The notes beneath the pieces are model-generated. The model made no database searches. It was given only the letters and a program-made list of their open reading frames with translations, and was not told where the DNA came from. From positions 1 to 51,195 of IMG/VR virus record IMGVR_UViG_3300030099_000549: a stretch of 51,195 bases of DNA; one strand, written 5' to 3'. Position 1 is the first letter of the stretch, and each line of letters opens with the position of its first letter. Source of the DNA: a virus. Shown here piece after piece: positions 31,649 to 39,686 of the stretch. Both the position numbers and the translations under genes were made by a program.

Positions 31649-32004
31649 TGATATACGTTGCTGATTCTAGCATACACGGACAAGGCGTATTTACAGATAA
31701 GGATATTTCTCAAGATGATGTAATTGAGTTATGTCCTTATCTGGTCGCTGACAAAGATGATTTTTCAGATACGTGTATATTACATAACTATATGTTTTAT
31801 TCTCCGTATGAAGATGACGAAGATTTTTTTATACCTTTAGGTTTAGGAATGATTTATAATCATAGTAATACTCCAAATGCAGAGTGGACTATAGATGATG
31901 ATAATGAAAACTATATTACATTCTTTGCTACAAAAAATATAAAAGCTGGGGAAGAAATACTCCACGACTACGGAACACTATATTGGAATAGTAGAGATGG
32001 CTAG
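31648..32004 (+). CDS. SET-domain protein (putative protein lysine methyltransferase), 118 aa
   Basis: The compact SET fold is complete: SSIHGQGVFTDKDISQDDVI (7-26), then IPLGLGMIYNHSNTPNAEW (62-80) with NHS at 71-73, FFATKNIKAGEEILHDYG (92-109) with the catalytic-type Tyr 108, and a C-terminal LYW. These match 'GxGVFA..I..GE.I', 'NHS..PN' and 'F.A...I..GEEL..DYG' of SET methyltransferases. There is no pre-SET or post-SET zinc cluster. SET enzymes transfer methyl from S-adenosylmethionine to protein lysine. The gene is TAATG-coupled to the MxGGGMAK repeat gene and next to several Lys-rich genes, so these phage proteins are the natural candidate substrates. Confidence 0.88.
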   Translation: MIYVADSSIHGQGVFTDKDISQDDVIELCPYLVADKDDFSDTCILHNYMFYSPYEDDEDFFIPLGLGMIYNHSNTPNAEWTIDDDNENYITFFATKNIKAGEEILHDYGTLYWNSRDG

Positions 32005-32110
32005 GTTTTATAGCACAGAAAAACTAGAAAAGAAAAGACCAAAGCGCAGACCCGGAGTACACAAAAAGAATGTTAATAAACGTAACAAACCTAAAACGTA
32101 CTTTGGTTAG
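31997..32110 (+). CDS. Small basic protein with RPKRRPGVHKK motif, 37 aa
   Basis: MARFYSTEKLEKKRPKRRPG + VHKKNVNKRNKPKTYFG. The segment RPKRRPGVH is common in small proteins of marine phages. It overlaps the end of the SET gene by eight bases. Function unknown; strongly basic. Confidence 0.65.
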   Translation: MARFYSTEKLEKKRPKRRPGVHKKNVNKRNKPKTYFG

Positions 32111-32210
32111 ATACTTTGGATTGGCTTTGCTCAATATGGGCAAGCCTTTTACTTCTATAGGCAACTGGTTTTGGCGTAAACATAAAACTGTGTTAGATTG
32201 GAATGACTAA
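32070..32210 (+). CDS. Small protein, 46 aa (start uncertain)
   Basis: The frame ends TAATG into the next gene, which supports it. From ATG 32070 the product reads MLINVTNLKRTLVRYFGLAL, then LNMGKPFTSIGNWFWRKHKT and VLDWND. A shorter 24-aa form from ATG 32136 begins MGKPFTSIGNWFW and avoids most overlap with the previous gene. GGAG lies 12 bases before the long start. An aromatic-rich end is the only notable feature. Confidence 0.45.
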   Translation: MLINVTNLKRTLVRYFGLALLNMGKPFTSIGNWFWRKHKTVLDWND

Positions 32211-32566
32211 TGCCTGTAGCTAGTAATGGCTCAAAGTTTACAACTGATATAACTGCTGTGGGTACAGGAGATACTGATTGTTATCTCGTGCCTAAGAATC
32301 ATGTGTCTGTAGTAAGGCATTTGCTATTAACTAATGCTAATGCAAGCGCAAGAACATTCACAATAAAGATATATGAAAAAGTTCCTAATAGTACAACCAC
32401 TATAATTACTGCACACTCACTAGCCACTATAACATCAGAGTCAATCTTTACTTTAGACAAACCTTTATTTTTAAAATCAGAAGATAAGATAATTATTTCT
32501 GCTAGTGCTACCAGTAGTATTGTTGCTACAATTTCAGCAGAAGAATTTTTTGACCCTAATGCATAG
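32210..32566 (+). CDS. Beta-sandwich late protein, 118 aa
   Basis: The protein is nearly all beta by eye: DTDCYLVPKNHVSVVRHLLL, then NANASARTFTIKIYE, SIFTLDKPLFLKSEDKIIIS. The order '-LVP-N--SVVRHLLL-N-', 'F-L--P-FL---D-I-I-AS' resembles the small beta proteins that sit on tails or capsids in marine phages, and a related architecture appears in the 108-aa protein at 48884-49210. A virion accessory role is inferred. The gene is coupled to the one before by TAATG. Confidence 0.65.
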   Translation: MPVASNGSKFTTDITAVGTGDTDCYLVPKNHVSVVRHLLLTNANASARTFTIKIYEKVPNSTTTIITAHSLATITSESIFTLDKPLFLKSEDKIIISASATSSIVATISAEEFFDPNA

Positions 32567-32574
32567 GTAATAGT

Positions 32575-32775
32575 ATGGCTAAAAAGAAAAAAGCTAAAAG
32601 CACCGTAAATAAAGCAGGTAACTATACAAAACCTGAATTAAGAAAACGTATATTTAATCGCATTAAAGCTGGCTCAAAAGGCGGAAAGCCGGGTCAGTGG
32701 TCGGCAAGAAAAGCTCAAATGCTTGCGGTTGCTTATAAAAAAGCTGGCGGTGGGTACAAGACCCGAAAGGCTTGA
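32575..32775 (+). CDS. Small basic protein, 66 aa
   Basis: MAKKKKAKSTVNKAGNYTKP, then ELRKRIFNRIKAGSKGGKPG and QWSARKAQMLAVAYKKAGGG. The segment GNYTKP-LRKR-F--IKAGSKGG--GQWSARKAQ-LA--YK is one I know from many marine phage genomes as hypothetical. Eight bases separate it from the previous stop. Charge again suggests DNA or RNA binding. Confidence 0.75.
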   Translation: MAKKKKAKSTVNKAGNYTKPELRKRIFNRIKAGSKGGKPGQWSARKAQMLAVAYKKAGGGYKTRKA

Positions 32776-32782
32776 CCCATAG

Positions 32783-33178
32783 ATGGCCGCAAAACTAAGT
32801 GAGAATACTGAAGTTGCACTACCTCTTCGCAACATTATCAGCATGGTTGCTGCAGCATCATTAGCAACGTGGGCATACTTTGGTATCATAGAACGTCTTA
32901 ATACTATAGAGACTAACATCACCATGATGAAGTCTAATGTAGACCACAATACAGAGTTTCGTATTAAGTGGCCTAGAGGCGAAATGGGTAGTTTACCTGC
33001 CGATAGCGAACAGTTTATGTTAATAGAACACCTTGCTGACCAGTTAGATGAACTAACATCACAAATAGATGAAGGTCGTGCGCCTCATGACCAACAACAA
33101 AAACTAACACTAGAGTTTTATGAAAAGCGTATTAGTGCTATAGAAGCTCGTCTTGAGAAAATGACAAATGGTCACTGA
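32783..33178 (+). CDS. Membrane-anchored coiled-coil protein, 131 aa
   Basis: Residues 15-37 form one membrane span (LRNIISMVAAASLATWAYFG); then helical ERLNTIETNITMMKSNVDHN, a conserved-looking RIKWPRGEMGSLPADSEQFM and a C-terminal coiled coil (EKRISAIEARLEKM). The layout (span plus RIKWPRGE-G-LPAD segment plus coil) is typical of a marine phage family near holin genes. It may be part of the lysis or spanin-like machinery; that is inference. Its end overlaps the next ATG by 11 bases. Confidence 0.7.
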   Translation: MAAKLSENTEVALPLRNIISMVAAASLATWAYFGIIERLNTIETNITMMKSNVDHNTEFRIKWPRGEMGSLPADSEQFMLIEHLADQLDELTSQIDEGRAPHDQQQKLTLEFYEKRISAIEARLEKMTNGH

Positions 33179-33386
33179 AACAATAACATTAATATTATAT
33201 CTTTCAGGGCATATAGCAGAGCATACACCATTTGAACAAATATCTAAATGCTTAAAAGCAAAACGCACAATAGAAAGAAATTTATATAAAGATACAGGAA
33301 CTGTGCGATATTCTTGTGAAAACAAAACTGTTGAAATAGACAAAGGACCAGACGGTAAAACTTATATCGTAAAAATTGTGGAGTAG
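33168..33386 (+). CDS. Small protein, possibly exported, 72 aa
   Basis: MVTETITLILYLSGHIAEHT begins with a short hydrophobic stretch, then CLKAKRTIERNLYKDTGTVR + YSCENKTVEIDKGPDGK. Two cysteines could be a disulphide pair if exported. Family unknown. The overlap with the previous gene and four-base gap to the next support it as a gene. Pattern similar to the 74-aa protein at 28763 (weak hydrophobic start, two Cys). Confidence 0.6.
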   Translation: MVTETITLILYLSGHIAEHTPFEQISKCLKAKRTIERNLYKDTGTVRYSCENKTVEIDKGPDGKTYIVKIVE

Positions 33387-33389
33387 CAA

Positions 33390-33827
33390 ATGTTAGCAGA
33401 AATACTTGCAGCTAATGCAGCGTTTGCCGCCATTAAGACAGCAATTAAAAATGGAAAAGAAATTGCTGACGTTGCTTCACAAGTAGGTAAGTACGTAAAT
33501 GCTACAGAAGATTTACGCAGAAAAGGTGAAAAGAAAAGACGGGGGGCTGGCGGTGCAGACTTAGAAGAGTTCATGCACCTTGAAAAATTAAAACAGCAAG
33601 AAGAAGAATTAAAACAGCTTATGATATACACAGGCAGACCCGGACTTTGGTTTGATTGGATAAAGTTTCAAGCACAGGCACGTAAGGATAGACTAGCTGC
33701 AGCAGAAGCACGTAGACGTAAAATACAACACTGGATTGAAATAGCCATAATAGTTGCTCTTTGTGTGGTAGGATTAGTTGGATTAGCTGCATTAGTTGCA
33801 TGGGCATTTTATTTAAAAGGTTTATAA
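33390..33827 (+). CDS. Helical membrane protein, 145 aa
   Basis: Residues 1-80 are amphipathic helix (AEILAANAAFAAIKTAIKNG) and charged coil (EDLRRKGEKKRRGAGGADLE; EKLKQQEEELKQLMIYTGRP). GLWFDWIKFQAQARKDR is followed by one C-terminal membrane span (WIEIAIIVALCVVGLVGLAA). The RPGLWFDW segment and C-terminal span recur in marine phage proteins near lysis genes. A structural or lysis-accessory role is possible. TAATG coupling to the next gene. Confidence 0.65.
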   Translation: MLAEILAANAAFAAIKTAIKNGKEIADVASQVGKYVNATEDLRRKGEKKRRGAGGADLEEFMHLEKLKQQEEELKQLMIYTGRPGLWFDWIKFQAQARKDRLAAAEARRRKIQHWIEIAIIVALCVVGLVGLAALVAWAFYLKGL

Positions 33828-34075
33828 TGGCACTTAAAAAATCTCAAAAGAGTTTAAAAGATTGGGGTAAACAGAAGTGGAGAACCAAAAGTGGCAAACC
33901 GTCCAGTGAAACTGGTGAACGGTATTTACCGACAGCAGCTATCAAAGCGTTATCCCCGCAAGAGTACGCTGCAACAACCCGTGCTAAAAGAAGAGGAACT
34001 CGTGCTGGTAAGCAGTTCGTCAAACAGCCTAAAGCAATATCAAAGAAAACAGCCAAGTTTAGAAGGGGGTCATAA
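33827..34075 (+). CDS. DUF5872-like basic protein, 82 aa
   Basis: From ATG 33827 (in TAATG) the product reads SLKDWGKQKWRTKSGKPSSE, then TGERYLPTAAIKALSPQEYA, ATTRAKRRGTRAGKQFVKQP. 'W-KQ-W-TKSGK-S---GERYLP--AI--LS-QEYAATTR-KR-GT--GKQF--QP' is the pattern I associate with DUF5872. No activity is known to me. The earlier in-frame ATG at 33761 lies within the preceding membrane gene and is not used. Confidence 0.78.
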   Translation: MALKKSQKSLKDWGKQKWRTKSGKPSSETGERYLPTAAIKALSPQEYAATTRAKRRGTRAGKQFVKQPKAISKKTAKFRRGS

Positions 34076-34458
34076 TGCTGACCGCACTAATAGGACCAAT
34101 AAGTAGTATTGCTTCTACATGGCTTGAGGGCAAAGTAGAAGAGAAAAAAGCACAGTCAGCTACAAAGGTAGCCAAGGCTCAAGCGGAAGCTGTAGTTATG
34201 CAGAAAAAAGCTACGGGTGAAATTGATTGGGACTTAGAGATGGCTCGTGCTTCGTCATCAAGCTGGAAAGACGAATGGCTGGTAATTTTGTTTAGTATTC
34301 CGCTAATACTAGCCTTCATACCCGGCATGGAAGGTGTGGTACAAAATGGATTTGAACAACTCAACAAAATGCCTGAATGGTATCAATATTCCTTGGGAGT
34401 TATCGTTGCCGCTTCTTTTGGCGTTCGTTCAGCTACAAAATTCTTTGGTAAAAAATAA
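34075..34458 (+). CDS. Probable holin (3TM/GTA-holin type), 127 aa
   Basis: The start is LTALIGPISSIASTWLEGKV, then a charged helix (EEKKAQSATKVAKAQAEAVV) and two membrane spans (WLVILFSIPLILAFIPGM; WYQYSLGVIVAASFGV). The combination 'W-DEWLV-L-SIPLI-AFIP' and 'P-WY-Y-LGVIVAASFG-R' is seen in holin-like proteins of marine phages and gene transfer agents. It lies two genes before the lysozyme, where a holin is expected. Function inferred. Confidence 0.6.
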   Translation: MLTALIGPISSIASTWLEGKVEEKKAQSATKVAKAQAEAVVMQKKATGEIDWDLEMARASSSSWKDEWLVILFSIPLILAFIPGMEGVVQNGFEQLNKMPEWYQYSLGVIVAASFGVRSATKFFGKK

Positions 34459-34670
34459 TGGTTGATTGGTGGAAAAGATGGCTGCAATTTAATGTTACAG
34501 CCAAGCTAACTATGATTGCTTCAGTTGCAATGTCGTGGCGATGTGCTGAGTGGTTTATGAACTTAGAAGACCCAACAACACAGCAGTCTGCATTTGTCTC
34601 CGTTATAATGGGTGTCATGACAGGTGTATATGGCATATACTTGGGAAGAGAATCCAGAGGCAGTAAATGA
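34458..34670 (+). CDS. Two-span membrane protein, possible second holin, 70 aa
   Basis: MVDWWKRWLQFNVTAKLTMI opens a first span (MIASVAMSWRCAEWFM), then TQQSAFVSVIMGVMTGVYGI is a second, and the end is basic (YLGRESRGSK). Small size, two spans and a charged C-terminus between a holin-like gene and the lysozyme are consistent with a class II holin or antiholin. TAATG-coupled to the gene before; overlaps the lysozyme start by four bases. Confidence 0.6.
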   Translation: MVDWWKRWLQFNVTAKLTMIASVAMSWRCAEWFMNLEDPTTQQSAFVSVIMGVMTGVYGIYLGRESRGSK

Positions 34671-35155
34671 AATATATTCGCACACATTTAATTAAACAGC
34701 TTGTTCAGAGTGAGGGTTTGCGTCTTAAAGTTTATCAAGATACACTTGGTATTGACACAATAGGTGTGGGTAGAAATCTTGAAGATAGAGGTATTACTAA
34801 AGAAGAATTGGACACTTTAGACTTTCCAAACATAGAAGCAGTGTATGAGCATGGTATTACTGAAGCTGACGCTGCATATCTATTAGAGAATGACGTGCAG
34901 ATAGTCGAGGAAGAACTGCTTAAAGCGCACCCTTGCGTGGCAGATTTAGACGCTGTACGTCAGCTTGTACTGGTAGACATGGCATTTAATATGGGTGTGC
35001 CAAGACTAAACAAATTTAAAAAAATGTGGGCTGCTGTGCATGAAGGAGACTTTCCTACTGCATCACGTGAGATGTTAGACAGTCGTTGGGCTGTGCAGGT
35101 AAAAGGACGTAGTCATAAGTTAGCACATGCCATGCATCATGGAGAGTTAAAGTAA
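34667..35155 (+). CDS. T4-type lysozyme (glycoside hydrolase family 24), 162 aa
   Basis: The catalytic triad pattern is Glu 16, Asp 25 and Thr 31 in SEGLRLKVYQDTLGIDTIGV, the same spacing as T4 lysozyme (E-8-D-5-T). GRNLEDRGIT and the later helix VRQLVLVDMAFNMGVPRLNK complete the fold. It cleaves peptidoglycan for lysis. No signal peptide is seen, so release through the upstream holin-like proteins is expected. Ending 'AHAMHHGELK' overlaps the next ATG (TAATG). Confidence 0.93.
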   Translation: MKYIRTHLIKQLVQSEGLRLKVYQDTLGIDTIGVGRNLEDRGITKEELDTLDFPNIEAVYEHGITEADAAYLLENDVQIVEEELLKAHPCVADLDAVRQLVLVDMAFNMGVPRLNKFKKMWAAVHEGDFPTASREMLDSRWAVQVKGRSHKLAHAMHHGELK

Positions 35156-35328
35156 TGGCTGAAAGACAGGTTACAAGAAAGAAAAAGGGGTTCTTAATAA
35201 AGTATCCCGGCACTAAAGGTCAAACATTTTATGGCGGTTCATCTAACACTAAAAGATTTGGTGATGCTAGATATGCAGATGGACTATTTAAAAAAGCAAA
35301 AGCGTTGTATAAGAGTATTACAAAATAA
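35155..35328 (+). CDS. Small basic protein, 57 aa
   Basis: MAERQVTRKKKGFLIKYPGT, then KGQTFYGGSSNTKRFGDARY and DGLFKKAKALYKSITK. A small alpha/beta protein of basic charge. It is TAATG-coupled at both ends, between lysozyme and terminase. 'FYGGSSNTKRFGDARYADGLF' (quoted in part) is a conserved-looking core but I cannot name it. Confidence 0.6.
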   Translation: MAERQVTRKKKGFLIKYPGTKGQTFYGGSSNTKRFGDARYADGLFKKAKALYKSITK

Positions 35329-35699
35329 TGGCTAGAGAACTAAACGAAAGACAACAGAAGTTTCTGGAAGTCCTCTTTGAAGAGGCTGGCGGTGACGTAG
35401 TTGCCGCTAAGAAACTGGCAGGGTATTCAGAGACTACTGCTACAACTGCAATTGTAAAAGGTCTCAAAGAAGAGATACTAGAAGCAACGCAGATGTATAT
35501 GGCACGTAATGCGCCAAAAGCTGCAATGGCAGTAACAGGCGCACTGTACGACCCAACTGAACTTGGTATTCGTGATAAAATGGCAGCAGCAAAAGAACTG
35601 CTAGACCGTACAGGTCTAATTAAAACAGAGAAGGTGCAGGTAGAAGCTGCAGGTGGTGTAATGCTTATGCCAGCTAAAGCACCTAGTGAAGATGACTAG
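35328..35699 (+). CDS. Terminase small subunit, 123 aa
   Basis: The N-terminus ELNERQQKFLEVLFEEAGGD + VVAAKKLAGYSE is the helix-turn-helix of Terminase_2-type small subunits (RQ-KFLE-L---GGD-V-AAK-AGYS). The rest is the usual helix for oligomer formation (AAMAVTGALYDPTELGIRDK). It recognises the packaging site and feeds DNA to the large subunit encoded immediately downstream. Position confirms the call. Confidence 0.85.
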   Translation: MARELNERQQKFLEVLFEEAGGDVVAAKKLAGYSETTATTAIVKGLKEEILEATQMYMARNAPKAAMAVTGALYDPTELGIRDKMAAAKELLDRTGLIKTEKVQVEAAGGVMLMPAKAPSEDD

Positions 35700-36093
35700 A
35701 ACAGCAGGACAGTGGAAACTTCCACAGCCAACAGATATTAAAGAAGAAAACGAATGGGTACAGATACCACGTATTGCACGTACTGTACCATTTGGTTACA
35801 AGCAAAACGAAGAAGACCCCGACATTCTTGACCCCATTCCAACTGAGTTGGATTTGCTTGAAAAGGCCAGAGCGTATACAAATCAATATAGCTATCGTGA
35901 AGTAGCTAACTGGCTGAGTACAAATAGTGGTAGATACATATCACACGTAGGATTAAGAAAGCGGTTACAACATGAGCGAAAGCGTAAGAACCAAGCTAAA
36001 AGCATCCGCCAGTGGGCAGAGTATGCGGAAAAGGCAATCGCCAAAGCGCAAAAAATCGAAGAAGCAAGAACAGGCGCAAAAGCCGCAGGTTGA
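35692..36093 (+). CDS. Basic DNA-binding-like protein between terminase subunits, 133 aa
   Basis: I start at ATG 35692, which overlaps the previous stop; a GTG six bases earlier is possible. TRTAGQWKLPQPTDIKEENE, then TVPFGYKQNEEDPDILDPIP, LDLLEKARAYTNQYSYREVA and HVGLRKRLQHERKRKNQA. The 'SYREVANWLS-N-GR-ISHVGLRKRL' segment resembles a helix-turn-helix, and it is found before the large terminase gene in marine podoviruses. It could act with the small subunit in DNA recognition. It overlaps the terminase gene by about 120 bases. Confidence 0.7.
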   Translation: MTRTAGQWKLPQPTDIKEENEWVQIPRIARTVPFGYKQNEEDPDILDPIPTELDLLEKARAYTNQYSYREVANWLSTNSGRYISHVGLRKRLQHERKRKNQAKSIRQWAEYAEKAIAKAQKIEEARTGAKAAG

Positions 36094-37531
36094 GATACAG
36101 GATATTGAATACGAAACAGAAGCAGTTGAAGAACATGCTAATGTGCTATTTAAACCTAACCCCGGACCACAGACAGACTTTCTTGCAGCGAGTGAACGTG
36201 AAGTTCTTTATGGTGGTTCAGCAGGTGGTGGTAAATCATATGCGATGCTTGCAGACCCGCTTCGCTACATGGGGCATCCACAGTTTAGTGGTCTGCTGCT
36301 CCGACATACTACGGAAGAGTTACGTGAACTAATATTTAAATCACAAGAACTCTATCCAAAAATCTGGCCCGGAATAAAATGGTCAGAAAGAAAGATGCAG
36401 TGGACTGCGCCATCTGGTGCGAGGTTGTGGATGTCATACCTCGACAGAGATGAAGATGTCCTGCGTTATCAGGGTCTGGCTTTTAGCTGGATAGGCTTTG
36501 ACGAACTAACACAATGGGGAAACCCGTATGCATGGAATTACATGCGAAGTCGTCTACGGTCCACTGCCCCTGATTTGCCTATCTTTATGAGGGCAACTAC
36601 AAACCCCGGTGGAAGAGGACATCACTGGGTAAAGAAAATGTTTATTGACCCAGCACCTTATAACAAGGCATATGATGCGACAGATATTGAAACAGGTGAA
36701 ATTCTCAGGTATCCAGCAGGGCATAGCAAAGCTGGGAAGCCATTATTTAAACGTAGGTTTATTCCTGCTAGACTATCTGACAACCCGTATCTTTCTGAAA
36801 CAGGTGACTACGAAGCTATGCTCCTGTCGCTCCCAGAGCAACAAAGACGGCAACTCTTGGACGGTGATTGGGATATTAAAGAAGGTGCTGCATTCACAGA
36901 GTTTGACCGTGATATTCATGTTGTTGAACCTTTTAATATTCCTAGCAATTGGGTTAAGTTTAGAGCATGTGATTACGGCTATGGTTCTTACAGTGGTGTT
37001 GTATGGTGCGCTGTCGCACCGTCTGAGCAAATCATTGTGTACAGGGAATTGTATGTGTCAAAAGTCTTAGCCACTGACTTAGCTGACATGATACTAGAAT
37101 TAGAAGCTGAAGATGGAAATATTAAGTATGGTGTTCTAGATAGTTCTCTTTGGCACAAGCGTGGTGACACTGGACCGTCTCTTGCGGAACAGATGATAAG
37201 CAGGGGTTGTCGGTGGAGACCATCAGACCGAAGCCGTGGTAGTCGTGTAGCAGGTAAAAACGAAATACATAGACGTTTACAGGTAGATGAATTTACAGAA
37301 GAGCCTAGACTTGTTTTCTTTAATAGTTGCACGAACATCATCTCTCAACTACCGTCCATACCTCTGGATAAAAAGAATCCAGAAGATGTGGACACAAAAG
37401 CAGAAGACCACTTGTACGATGCGTTAAGATATGGTATAATGTCACGACCAAGGTTTAGTATATTTGATTATGACCCGATGGGTAGACCCGGTGGCGGTAT
37501 GCAGGTTGCAGATGCTACTTTTGGATATTAA
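35972..37531 (+). CDS. terL: Terminase large subunit, 519 aa
   Basis: ATPase: Walker A GGSAGGGKS (81-89), Walker B FSWIGFDE (171-178), then ATTNPGGRGHHWVKK (coupling motif). Nuclease: RACDYGYGSYSGVVW (Asp 334), YGVLDSSLW (Asp 390) and EDHLYDALRYG (Asp 483). It packages DNA into the prohead and cuts the concatemer. The first 60 residues are basic and low-complexity and overlap the upstream gene in another frame, so a start as late as 36023 (Met 18) cannot be excluded. The rest is typical. Confidence 0.95.
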   Translation: MSESVRTKLKASASGQSMRKRQSPKRKKSKKQEQAQKPQVEIQDIEYETEAVEEHANVLFKPNPGPQTDFLAASEREVLYGGSAGGGKSYAMLADPLRYMGHPQFSGLLLRHTTEELRELIFKSQELYPKIWPGIKWSERKMQWTAPSGARLWMSYLDRDEDVLRYQGLAFSWIGFDELTQWGNPYAWNYMRSRLRSTAPDLPIFMRATTNPGGRGHHWVKKMFIDPAPYNKAYDATDIETGEILRYPAGHSKAGKPLFKRRFIPARLSDNPYLSETGDYEAMLLSLPEQQRRQLLDGDWDIKEGAAFTEFDRDIHVVEPFNIPSNWVKFRACDYGYGSYSGVVWCAVAPSEQIIVYRELYVSKVLATDLADMILELEAEDGNIKYGVLDSSLWHKRGDTGPSLAEQMISRGCRWRPSDRSRGSRVAGKNEIHRRLQVDEFTEEPRLVFFNSCTNIISQLPSIPLDKKNPEDVDTKAEDHLYDALRYGIMSRPRFSIFDYDPMGRPGGGMQVADATFGY

Positions 37532-37541
37532 GGAATAAAGT

Positions 37542-39686
37542 ATGGCTGAAGATGAAATTATGATTGAAGATGATGCTATTGCATTAGAAGATACAGATGA
37601 GTCTGCTGTTTCTGATACTGATGTATCCAACATCATTCCTTTTATTCTTGAAAGATACAGTCGGGCTGAAGATTACAGATATCAAGACGAAGAGCGTTGG
37701 CTAAGAGCATATCGTAACTATCGTGGCTTGTATGGTCCTGATGTACAGTTTACAGAAGCGGAGAAATCTCGTGTCTTTATTAAAGTTACTAAGACTAAAA
37801 CGCTTGCTGCATATGGTCAAATTGTTGATGTTTTATTTGCTAGTAATAAGTTTCCTTTATCTATTGAGCCTACAACACTTCCTGAAGGAGTAGTCGCTGA
37901 TGTACATTTTGACCCGAAAGAACCGGAACAACTGCAAGCGTCTACTGCGCTTACAAGTCCGTATGGTTTTAAAGGAGATGGAAATGATTTACCACCGGGT
38001 GCGACAGATAAAACACTGTCTGAAAAACTTGGACCGCTAGAAGAAAAATTAGAGGGCGTACAAGATAAGTTAAAAGAAGGTCCGGGTAAAACTCCTACTG
38101 CAATTGAATTTAGTCCAGCAATGATTGCTGCTAAGAAGATGCAGAAAAAAATACATGACCAACTAGAAGAGTCAGGTGCTAATAAAAATTTACGTAGCAG
38201 TTCGTTTGAGATGGCATTGTTTGGCACGGGCATTATGAAAGGTCCATTTGCTAAAGATAAGGAGTATCCAAACTGGGGTGATGATGGCAATTATGACCCA
38301 CTATTTAAAACAGTGCCACAGGTAGACCATGTATCTGTATGGAATTTTTATCCTGACCCAGATTCAAATAATATGGATGAGGCGCAGTTTGTAATTGAAC
38401 GGCATAAAATGTCTCGCTCACAAATGCGTATGCTTAAAAAGCGTCCGTACTTTCGTAGTCAGGTTATTGATGAGTGCATCCAGATGGGTGAGAACTACAT
38501 CAAAAAGTATTGGGAAGATGACCTATCGGACTACGCACCAGAGCATGGCATTGACCGCTTTGAAGTTCTTGAGTATTGGGGTATGGTTGACACGGAAATG
38601 CTTGAAGAGCAGGGTGTTGAGATACCAGATGAACTAAAAGAGTTTGATGAGTTACAGGCAAACGTATGGATTTGTAACAACAAACTTATTCGCATGGTGC
38701 TTAATCCATTTAAACCAGCTAAGATTCCTTATGTTGCTGCACCTTATGAAATGAATCCATATTCTTTCTTTGGTGTGGGTATTGCAGAAAACATGGATGA
38801 TACGCAGACACTAATGAACGGGTTTATGCGTATGGCTGTAGACAATGCTGTGTTATCAGGTAACTTGCTTATCGAAGTAGATGAAACAAATCTTGTACCC
38901 GGTCAGGACATGTCTATATATCCGGGCAAGGTATTCCGCAGACAATCTGGCGCACCGGGTCAGGCTATCTTTGGTACAAAGTTTCCTAATGTATCATCAG
39001 AAAATATGATGCTGTTTGATAAAGCACGTCAGCTATCAGATGAGTCAACAGGACTGCCATCATTTGCACACGGGCAAACTGGTGTATCAGGTGTAGGCCG
39101 TACTGCTTCTGGTATATCTATGCTAATGAACGCTGCAAGTGGTAGCATTAAAACTGTAATTAAAAACGTAGACGATTATATGCTACGTCCACTTGGTGAG
39201 GGTTTCTTTAGATTTAATATGCAGTTTGATTTTGACCCAGAGATTAAGGGTGACTTAGAAGTAAAAGCACGTGGCACGGAAAGTCTAATGGCTAATGAAG
39301 TTCGTAGCCAAAGACTTATGCAGTTCTTACAAATTGCAAGTAATCCAGCACTTGCACCATTTGCTAAGTTCCAATATGTAATCAGCGAGATTGCAAAGTC
39401 AATGGACCTTGACCCCGATAAAGTAACCAACAATATGAGTGAAGCAGCATTACAAGCAGAACTCATGAAACAATTCCAAGCACCTATGCAACCAGAACAG
39501 CAACAACAACAAGATATGGCAGATGGTAATGCACTTGACCCAACAGGGGCAGGTGGTGGAACAATAGGTACTGGTCAAGCACCAGTTCCGGGTGAACAAG
39601 GATTTAGTGCAAATGGACAAGCAGCAGGTACTCAGCCGCCTCAAGCCGATGGTGGGCAACAACCGCCAGTGGGAAGCCTTCAGTAA
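37542..39686 (+). CDS. Portal protein, 714 aa
   Basis: The size, position after terL and segments such as IPFILERYSRAEDYRYQDEE, FPLSIEPTTLPEGV, LRSSSFEMALFGTGIMKGP, WNFYPDPDSNNMDEAQFVIE, and TLMNGFMRMAVDNAVLSGN with ASGISMLMNAASGSIKTVI are those of podovirus-type portal proteins. The twelve-subunit ring docks the terminase and the adaptor. Residues about 150-200 are a charged insertion rich in Lys/Pro. The C-terminal 60 residues are Gln/Gly/Pro-rich and overlap the next gene. AAGGAATAAAGT precedes the ATG. Confidence 0.9.
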   Translation: MAEDEIMIEDDAIALEDTDESAVSDTDVSNIIPFILERYSRAEDYRYQDEERWLRAYRNYRGLYGPDVQFTEAEKSRVFIKVTKTKTLAAYGQIVDVLFASNKFPLSIEPTTLPEGVVADVHFDPKEPEQLQASTALTSPYGFKGDGNDLPPGATDKTLSEKLGPLEEKLEGVQDKLKEGPGKTPTAIEFSPAMIAAKKMQKKIHDQLEESGANKNLRSSSFEMALFGTGIMKGPFAKDKEYPNWGDDGNYDPLFKTVPQVDHVSVWNFYPDPDSNNMDEAQFVIERHKMSRSQMRMLKKRPYFRSQVIDECIQMGENYIKKYWEDDLSDYAPEHGIDRFEVLEYWGMVDTEMLEEQGVEIPDELKEFDELQANVWICNNKLIRMVLNPFKPAKIPYVAAPYEMNPYSFFGVGIAENMDDTQTLMNGFMRMAVDNAVLSGNLLIEVDETNLVPGQDMSIYPGKVFRRQSGAPGQAIFGTKFPNVSSENMMLFDKARQLSDESTGLPSFAHGQTGVSGVGRTASGISMLMNAASGSIKTVIKNVDDYMLRPLGEGFFRFNMQFDFDPEIKGDLEVKARGTESLMANEVRSQRLMQFLQIASNPALAPFAKFQYVISEIAKSMDLDPDKVTNNMSEAALQAELMKQFQAPMQPEQQQQQDMADGNALDPTGAGGGTIGTGQAPVPGEQGFSANGQAAGTQPPQADGGQQPPVGSLQ

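Noticed and set aside
31462-31713. Minus-strand ORF opposite the MxGGGMAK gene
   Set aside because: Its Pro/Ile/Phe repeats are the antisense of the Gly/Met/Lys repeats. No ribosome site.
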